DNA of 64,000 bases from Bacillota bacterium. Its GTDB lineage: Bacteria > Bacillota > Clostridia > Acetivibrionales > JANLFN01. The notes beneath the pieces are model-generated. The model worked only from the letters and a program-made list of their open reading frames with translations, was not told where the DNA came from and did no database searches. A program made the position numbers and the translations under genes. The DNA lies in contig JAEWTV010000128.1 in the NCBI GenBank assembly GCA_023397675.1, forward strand, positions 1 through 64,000, given 5' to 3'. Of this stretch, positions 58,581 through 64,000 are shown piece by piece (the first letter of the stretch is position 1; every line of letters starts with the position of its first letter).

Positions 58581-61232
58581 GTGCACTTATTAAGTATACA
58601 GAGCTTTACAGGTAAAAATGTATACAGCCATAAACCCGCTATTAAGATGATTATAGATATTGATGAACATAATAATATAGAAACCAAGGATATCAATGGC
58701 TTTAATGAAAAGCTGCTCAAGTATTTCCCCAAAATAGCGCTTCACTATTGTTCTCTGGGCTATGAAGGAGGTTTTGGAGAAAGGCTTGCTGAAGGAACCT
58801 TTATAGGCCATGTGATAGAACATCTCTCTATTGAACTTCAAAGTATGATGGGTTATGAGGTCCATTTCGGTAAAACAAGAGTTATAAGGGATACGTCGGT
58901 TTATTACCTCGTATTCGAGTATAAGAATGAAAAAACAGCCTTTGAATGCGGACGTGCTGCATTTAAAATTGCACAGAGTTTTGCATCGGGAGAGGCTATA
59001 AATATAGAGGAAATAATAAACCGTATCAGAAAAATCACAATAGAAACGGAACTTGGGCCAAGTACAAAAGCTATTTTAGAAGAAGCACAAAAACGTTCAA
59101 TCCCGGTATCCAGGGTTGGAAACGGGAGTATGCTTCGGCTTGGTCACGGAAAATATTCAAGGCTTATCCAGGCTTCGCTGACTGATTTTCCTAGCTGTAT
59201 ATCTGTTGATTCGGCTGGAAACAAGTATTATACAAAACAAATACTTAGAGAAAATAATTTGCCTGTTCCATATGGTGATACTGTCTATTCCCTTGAGGGT
59301 GCTATTGATATAGCGGATGAAATCGGTTTCCCGCTGGTAGTAAAACCTCTGGATGGGAACCAGGGCAAAGGCGTTACCATTAATGTCCGGAATAATGAAC
59401 AGCTTGTAGTAGCATACAATGAAGCTGTTAAGTATGGAAAGGAAGTATTGATTGAACGATACATCAAAGGTAAGGATTATAGAATTCTTGTTATCGGAGG
59501 TAAGGTTTGCGCCGTAGCGGAAAGAAGACCGCCCTGCGTTGTAGGTGATGGCTTACGGACTGTAAAAGAGCTGATTGAGGTTGTAAACTCCAATCCGTTA
59601 AGGGGTATTGACCATGAGAAGCCCTTAACAATGGTTAAACTGGATGAAATTGCCCGACAGGTACTTTCAAAGCAGGGTATTGACGAGAATCATGTACCCC
59701 CGGTAAGAGATATTGTTTATTTAAGAGAAAATGGCAACTTAAGTACAGGAGGAACGGCAAGAGAATGTATGAGCGAGATACACCCATATAACAGCAATCT
59801 TGCTGTTAAAGCAGCAAAAGTAGCGGGACTTGACATCGCTGGTATAGATCTTGTTATAGACGATATTGGTGTTCCTGCAAACAAAGGAAACGGTGCAATA
59901 ATAGAAATAAATGCTGCACCCGGTTTAAGGATGCATCTTAATCCCACAGAGGGAGAACCAATCAATGTTGCTGAAAATATAATTGATATGATGTTCCCAG
60001 ATGGGCAGCCCTCTACAATTCCTATTGTATCAATTACGGGAACTAATGGAAAAACCACCACTACAAGACTTGTAAGGCATACCCTTTCTCTTATGGGTAA
60101 AAAAGTAGGCATGACCTCTACAAGCGGTATTTATATTGGTAATGAATGCATAGTAAAAGGGGACAATACTGGCCCTGTCAGTGCAAAAATGGTTCTTGGG
60201 AATAAAGAAATAGATGCGGCTGTACTTGAAACCGCCCGTGGTGGAATTGTTAAGCGGGGTTTAGGCTACGATACTGCAGATGTAGGTGTAATAGTAAATA
60301 TAAGTGACGATCACCTTGGACTTGATGGCATCGAAACTCTTGAGGACCTGGCTTTTGTAAAATCCCTAATAATAGAAGCCGTAAAACCGGGTGGTTACGC
60401 TGTGCTTAATGCGGATGATAAAATGGTTGGCTATTTCCTTAAAAGGGTTGTCAGCAAGACCATACTTTTTGGAGATTCCCAGGAAAATCCGCTTATTGCA
60501 GAGCATATAAGAACAGGAGAAAAGGCTGTATTTATTGAAAGTAACGCTATAGTAATTTTTAATGGCGTAGACAAAATAAAAGTAATTGATATAGATGATA
60601 TACCTATAACCTATAAAGGGCTTGTAGACTGCAATATTGAAAATTCACTTGCAGCTGTAGCCTCACTTCATGGATTAAACATTCCAGCAGAAATAATCAG
60701 GACAGGACTTCAAACCTTTAAACCTGATCTGATATTAAATCCTGGCAGATTTAATATCTTCGACATGGGCACCTTTAAGGTTATGCTTGATTATGGGCAC
60801 AATACCGCAGGATATAATGCAGTTATAAAATTTGCAAAAAAAATGAATCCTGACAGACTTATTGGAGTAATAGGTGTACCGGGAGACAGACAGGACAGAA
60901 GCATTAAAGAAATAGGACAAATATGCAGCAAGGATTTCTCAAAGATATATATTAAGGAAGATATGGACTTAAGAGGAAGGAAGCAGGGGGAAGTGGCTAA
61001 TATTATATATAATTCCCTTGTTGAGAATTATTATAATATTGAAGATATAAAAATTATTCATTCGGAATTAAAGGCTCTTGAATCAGCAATTCTTGATGCT
61101 CAGCCCAATGATATGATTATTATGCTTTATGAGCAGTTTGAGCCTGCAGTAGAACTTGTAAACAGAATTTCCAAGGAGATAGAACAAAGCAGTGTTGAAG
61201 ATATTATTGCTTTGGAAACTGTTAAAAAATAA
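58581..61232 (+). CDS. cphA: Cyanophycin synthetase
   Basis: An 883-residue multidomain enzyme: an N-terminal domain (about 1-160), an ATP-grasp domain (about 215-470; DEIGFPLVVKPLDGNQGKGV, IIEINAAPGLRMHLNPTEG) adding aspartate, and a Mur-ligase-like domain (about 480-880) with P-loop GTNGKTTTT near residues 486-494 adding arginine. It makes multi-L-arginyl-poly-aspartate, a nitrogen store. A frame open from 58533 would overlap cphB; the GTG at 58581, 8 nt after AAGGAGG, is chosen. Together with cphB and iadA this is a complete make-and-use module. Confidence 0.96.
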   Translation: MHLLSIQSFTGKNVYSHKPAIKMIIDIDEHNNIETKDINGFNEKLLKYFPKIALHYCSLGYEGGFGERLAEGTFIGHVIEHLSIELQSMMGYEVHFGKTRVIRDTSVYYLVFEYKNEKTAFECGRAAFKIAQSFASGEAINIEEIINRIRKITIETELGPSTKAILEEAQKRSIPVSRVGNGSMLRLGHGKYSRLIQASLTDFPSCISVDSAGNKYYTKQILRENNLPVPYGDTVYSLEGAIDIADEIGFPLVVKPLDGNQGKGVTINVRNNEQLVVAYNEAVKYGKEVLIERYIKGKDYRILVIGGKVCAVAERRPPCVVGDGLRTVKELIEVVNSNPLRGIDHEKPLTMVKLDEIARQVLSKQGIDENHVPPVRDIVYLRENGNLSTGGTARECMSEIHPYNSNLAVKAAKVAGLDIAGIDLVIDDIGVPANKGNGAIIEINAAPGLRMHLNPTEGEPINVAENIIDMMFPDGQPSTIPIVSITGTNGKTTTTRLVRHTLSLMGKKVGMTSTSGIYIGNECIVKGDNTGPVSAKMVLGNKEIDAAVLETARGGIVKRGLGYDTADVGVIVNISDDHLGLDGIETLEDLAFVKSLIIEAVKPGGYAVLNADDKMVGYFLKRVVSKTILFGDSQENPLIAEHIRTGEKAVFIESNAIVIFNGVDKIKVIDIDDIPITYKGLVDCNIENSLAAVASLHGLNIPAEIIRTGLQTFKPDLILNPGRFNIFDMGTFKVMLDYGHNTAGYNAVIKFAKKMNPDRLIGVIGVPGDRQDRSIKEIGQICSKDFSKIYIKEDMDLRGRKQGEVANIIYNSLVENYYNIEDIKIIHSELKALESAILDAQPNDMIIMLYEQFEPAVELVNRISKEIEQSSVEDIIALETVKK

Positions 61233-61275
61233 GCTTGCAAGTTATATTTGGATTTCTACTATATTTATATATAAA

Positions 61276-61364
61276 TTGACTTTTTATTAGTATGAAGTAT
61301 AATGTTGAAATATAGCAAAGACATGCAAACGATTATAAATAAGCATATTACAGGTTTTAACCTG
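61276..61364 (+). promoter_or_regulatory. folE promoter and 5'UTR palindrome
   Basis: TTGACT (61276-61281), a 16-nt spacer and TATAAT (61298-61303) form a good promoter. The leader, about 88 nt long, contains a perfect palindrome CAGGTT-TT-AACCTG (61351-61364). The palindrome could be an operator or a small RNA stem. The leader is too short for, and does not resemble, a tetrahydrofolate riboswitch. Confidence 0.65.
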
Positions 61365-61397
61365 AATTTTGATATCAATTTTGAGTGAGGTATATTT

Positions 61398-61961
61398 ATG
61401 GTAGATAAAGAACGTGTAAAAGCGGCTGTGAGGGAAATCTTAGCTGCAATAGGTGATAATCCCGACAGAGAAGGTCTTTTAGAGACTCCTGACAGGGTTG
61501 CAAGAATGTATGAAGAGATTTTTGCAGGGCTCCATAAGGACCCTCAGGAAGATGTTAAAATATTTCAGGAAGAAAACCATGAAGAAATGGTTATGGTTAA
61601 GGATATCCCTCTCTATTCAGTTTGCGAGCACCACCTGCTTCCTTTTATAGGAGTGGCGCATGTTGTATACCTTCCTAAAAAGGGCCGTATCCTTGGATTA
61701 AGCAAACTTGCGAGGATAGTTGATACAATAGCGAAAAAACCACAGCTGCAGGAGAGGATTTCAAGCCAGGTAGCTGACGAAATAATGAAAGCGGTTGATC
61801 CGCTAGGTGTTGCGGTTGTCATTGAAGCAGAACATCTTTGCATGACGATGAGGGGAATAAAAAAACCGGGTTCAAAAACAGTAACTTCAGCTTTGAGAGG
61901 CTTGATGAAATCCGATGCAAGAACAAGGTCGGAAGTTATGGCACTAATAAGTAAAATGTAA
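61398..61961 (+). CDS. folE: GTP cyclohydrolase I
   Basis: A 187-residue type I enzyme (FolE) opening GTP to dihydroneopterin triphosphate. The zinc ligands are in YSVCEHHLLPF and AEHLCMTMRGI, with LGLSKLARIVD between. It starts with ATG after GTGAGG and is followed by its own terminator, so it is probably separate from folP-folB-folK. It supplies the folate pathway that follows. Confidence 0.96.
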   Translation: MVDKERVKAAVREILAAIGDNPDREGLLETPDRVARMYEEIFAGLHKDPQEDVKIFQEENHEEMVMVKDIPLYSVCEHHLLPFIGVAHVVYLPKKGRILGLSKLARIVDTIAKKPQLQERISSQVADEIMKAVDPLGVAVVIEAEHLCMTMRGIKKPGSKTVTSALRGLMKSDARTRSEVMALISKM

Positions 61962-61965
61962 TTAC

Positions 61966-61990
61966 AAACCTTCCGACAGGAAGGTTTTTT
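61966..61990 (+). terminator. Rho-independent terminator after folE
   Basis: AAACCTTCC (61966-61974) pairs with GGAAGGTTT (61979-61987) around a GACA tetraloop and is followed by further T residues. Confidence 0.92.
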
Positions 61991-62127
61991 ATTGTCTGTG
62001 AAAGTATAATTTTTTTGATTAAATAAGAAGCCACCTTTGTTATGCCTCAAACAGTTCTGGATTTTGTATGATTATATGGATATAATTATTTATATGTTTT
62101 ATTGTATTTTGATGTAAGGAGTAAGCC

Positions 62128-63309
62128 ATGTTCAATTCTAGGATAATTGATATAAAAGATATAAAATCTGCGAAAGAAGAAATACGTAAAATAGGTGTTG
62201 ATTCTGAAGGGATGCCCTGGCTTTCACCTAAAGCGGTTTTTGCGTGTGTAAAGCTTGAAAACGTATCTCCCTATGCAGCAAACATCTTAAAGCAGGAAAT
62301 GTTGGGCAAGGGCGGGGACGCAGCCGTAAACAGGGGCGTCGTAAACTGTAGCGTGAAAAGCACTGATGTCATACTCATGGGTACCTTCAGCCAGTATAAG
62401 AAACTTATTCAGAAGCTTTCAATACAATCTGTCACTTTAAGGGAAATTGCCGAAGAGCTTAAAGAATTGCTCAGGTGTTTTGAAAATGGCAAGCCAGAGA
62501 ATTTTGAATGCAGGAAATATAAATTGCCTATTGGTGAGAAGACCTATATAATGGGTATTTTGAATGTAACACCTGATTCCTTCTCTGATGGTGGGCAGTT
62601 CAATTCTGTTGAAGGTGCTGTAAAATGGGCAAAGGCAATGGCAGCAGAAGGTGCGGATATAATAGACATAGGTGGAGAATCCACCAGGCCGGGGCATGAA
62701 GCGGTTGAGGCTGAAGAGGAGATTAAACGAGTGGTTCCCGTTATAGAGTGTATAACGAGGGAAATCGATATTCCAGTTTCAGTTGATACTATGAAGGCTC
62801 AAGTTGCAGAAAAAGCACTTGAAGCTGGTGCGCATATTGTCAATGACGTATGGGGTCTTCAGAGAGACCCAATGATGGCGGAAATCATCGCACGTTCTGG
62901 CGCGGGTGTGGTTATCATGCACAACAAAAACGATAAGGAATACAACGACCTGATGGGTGACATAATCAGCTTTCTTCGTCAGAGTATAAGTATTGCTGAA
63001 AAAGCTGGTATCGGGCGAGAAAGTATTGCAATAGATCCAGGTATAGGTTTTGGTAAAACGCCTCAGCAGAATCTTGCAGTTATGCGAAAACTGAATGAGC
63101 TTAATTCTCTTAATCTCCCGGTGCTTTTAGGTACCTCCAGAAAATCCTTCATAGGCCATGTCCTGGATTTATCTGTAGGTGAAAGAATAGAAGGCGTTGC
63201 AGCTACTGTAACACTGGGTATTGCTGGAGGAGTTGACATAATACGTGTGCATGATGTGAAGGAAATGTCCAGAGTGGCAAAAATGACCGACGCAATGGTC
63301 AGAATATAG
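62128..63309 (+). CDS. folP: Dihydropteroate synthase with N-terminal extension
   Basis: A 393-residue protein. The DHPS TIM-barrel starts at MGILNVTPDSFSDGG (residue 142) and includes DIIDIGGESTRPGHE, HIVNDVWG and PVLLGTSRKSFIG. It condenses pABA with dihydropterin pyrophosphate. The first about 130 residues (FNSRIIDIKDIKSAKEEIRKIGVD...) are an extra domain not present in the usual 270-residue enzyme, though longer clostridial versions are known. It is preceded by AAGGAG and followed 11 bp later by folB. Confidence 0.94.
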   Translation: MFNSRIIDIKDIKSAKEEIRKIGVDSEGMPWLSPKAVFACVKLENVSPYAANILKQEMLGKGGDAAVNRGVVNCSVKSTDVILMGTFSQYKKLIQKLSIQSVTLREIAEELKELLRCFENGKPENFECRKYKLPIGEKTYIMGILNVTPDSFSDGGQFNSVEGAVKWAKAMAAEGADIIDIGGESTRPGHEAVEAEEEIKRVVPVIECITREIDIPVSVDTMKAQVAEKALEAGAHIVNDVWGLQRDPMMAEIIARSGAGVVIMHNKNDKEYNDLMGDIISFLRQSISIAEKAGIGRESIAIDPGIGFGKTPQQNLAVMRKLNELNSLNLPVLLGTSRKSFIGHVLDLSVGERIEGVAATVTLGIAGGVDIIRVHDVKEMSRVAKMTDAMVRI

Positions 63310-63320
63310 GGGAAATAACA

Positions 63321-63689
63321 TTGGATAAGATTATTCTAAAAAATATGAAATTCTTTGCTTATCATGGGGTTTTGGAGGAAGAAAGGCAGAATGGCCAATA
63401 TTTTTTTATTGACACCATAATGTCGGCAGATCTGAAACAGGCAGGGAAAACAGATGAACTTGAAGATACGGTGGATTATTCTGCAGTTTATAATATAATA
63501 AAAAATATTATGGAAAATAATAAATTTCGACTGATTGAATGTCTTGCCGACAATATTTCCCGGGAAATTATGTCGAGATATAAAAATATAAAGGAAATAT
63601 TGGTACGTGTAAGAAAACCTAATGCACCAATTGGCGGGGAATTGGATTGGGCTGAGGTTGAAATCACGAGGACTCAAAATGATACATAA
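63321..63689 (+). CDS. folB: Dihydroneopterin aldolase
   Basis: A 122-residue FolB with MKFFAYHGVLEEERQNGQYFFID near the N-terminus, DTVDYSAVYNII, LIECLADNISREIM and VRVRKPNAPIGGELDWAEVEI at the C-terminus. It cleaves dihydroneopterin to hydroxymethyl-dihydropterin and glycolaldehyde. The start is TTG at 63321 after GGGGA. It overlaps folK by 11 bp. Confidence 0.95.
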   Translation: MDKIILKNMKFFAYHGVLEEERQNGQYFFIDTIMSADLKQAGKTDELEDTVDYSAVYNIIKNIMENNKFRLIECLADNISREIMSRYKNIKEILVRVRKPNAPIGGELDWAEVEITRTQNDT

Positions 63690-64000
63690 TGTTTACCTGG
63701 CGCTGGGAACAAACCTGGGAGACAGGGGAAAAGAGCTTGATCAGGCAATTGCATATATAAAAAGGTTACAGGGAACGACCGTAAAATCCATTTCCCGAAT
63801 TTATGAGACAAAGCCTGTTGGATATACAAATCAGGCAGATTTTCTGAATATGGTTATATGCATACAAACACAAACCGAACCGTTACAGCTTTTACTTGAG
63901 CTTCAGGAAATAGAAAGCAGGATGAAAAGGGTAAGGGAAATACATTGGGGACCAAGAACCATAGATATTGATATTTTATTATATGATGATATGGAAATTA
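63679..64000 (+). CDS. folK: HPPK (2-amino-4-hydroxy-6-hydroxymethyl-dihydropteridine pyrophosphokinase), partial
   Basis: The first 107 codons of FolK before the window ends. Visible motifs are VYLALGTNLGDRG at the N-terminus, ISRIYETKPVGYTNQADFLNMV, and the catalytic EIHWGPRTIDIDILLYDD. It activates the pterin with ATP for FolP. Its ATG lies within folB, so the two are translationally coupled. The C-terminal part lies beyond position 64000. Confidence 0.95.
   Translation, partial: MIHNVYLALGTNLGDRGKELDQAIAYIKRLQGTTVKSISRIYETKPVGYTNQADFLNMVICIQTQTEPLQLLLELQEIESRMKRVREIHWGPRTIDIDILLYDDMEI

Noticed and set aside
61304..61397. Tetrahydrofolate riboswitch upstream of folE
   Set aside because: The leader is under 100 nt and lacks the conserved core and pseudoknot elements; only a short CAGGTTTTAACCTG palindrome is present.

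Overview
The window is AT-rich and reads as a chromosomal segment of a strictly anaerobic, spore-forming Clostridia species, most likely of the Ruminiclostridium / cellulolytic Clostridium group. The reasons are an Ech-type energy-converting hydrogenase, rubredoxin, a YyaC-type sporulation protein, a T-box leader, strong Gram-positive ribosome binding sites, an S-layer-homology protein, and the linkage of glutamine synthetase to an ANTAR regulator. No tRNA, rRNA, CRISPR array, insertion sequence or prophage gene was recognised.

Layout: 1-6553 is a six-gene Ech hydrogenase operon followed by hypA-hypB for nickel insertion. 6565-8994 is an ABC exporter with its TetR regulator and two matching palindromic operators. 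8997-12099 holds a PAS-PPM phosphatase, yyaC, a LiaF-like membrane protein, rubredoxin and a 48-residue unknown on the minus strand. 12391-15352 is a nitrogen block: glnA, an ANTAR response regulator and a class I amidotransferase hydrolase. 15355-17834 carries small housekeeping and unknown genes (GNAT, VOC, MscS, DUF951). 17910-24921 is a Leu-specifier T-box operon: ilvB-ilvN-ilvC-leuA-cimA plus a small unknown. 24982-33800 is envelope-related: an L,D-transpeptidase, a polytopic membrane protein, three zinc-ribbon membrane proteins, an HAD phosphatase with a glycerol-1-phosphate dehydrogenase, and a cell-wall amidase.

33976-47350 is the most unusual part. It is a Tad/Flp-like pilus or secretion locus whose first gene fuses a Hanks-type Ser/Thr kinase to a degenerate CpaE/MinD-like domain. 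This is followed by a CpaF ATPase, two TadB/TadC-like platform proteins, a tiny Flp-type pilin with a clear G/FxxxE cleavage site, two pseudopilin-like proteins and a CpaB/SAF protein. After a cluster of large palindromes come an SLH protein and a secreted protein of about 1640 residues.

47380-52064 contains HxlR, TSCPD and GNAT genes, a chemoreceptor with a C-terminal and apparently cytoplasmic sugar-binding-protein domain, and an AraC regulator. 52200-55052 is leuCDB, which completes the leucine and citramalate routes begun at 18290. 55158-55793 is a LexA paralogue lacking the self-cleavage residues. 56113-61232 is a cyanophycin module (isoaspartyl dipeptidase, cyanophycinase, cyanophycin synthetase). 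61398-64000 starts a folate operon (folE, then folP-folB-folK, with folK cut by the window edge).

All functions are inferred from sequence alone. Starts were adjusted wherever a Shine-Dalgarno sequence or a conserved N-terminus favoured an internal codon.
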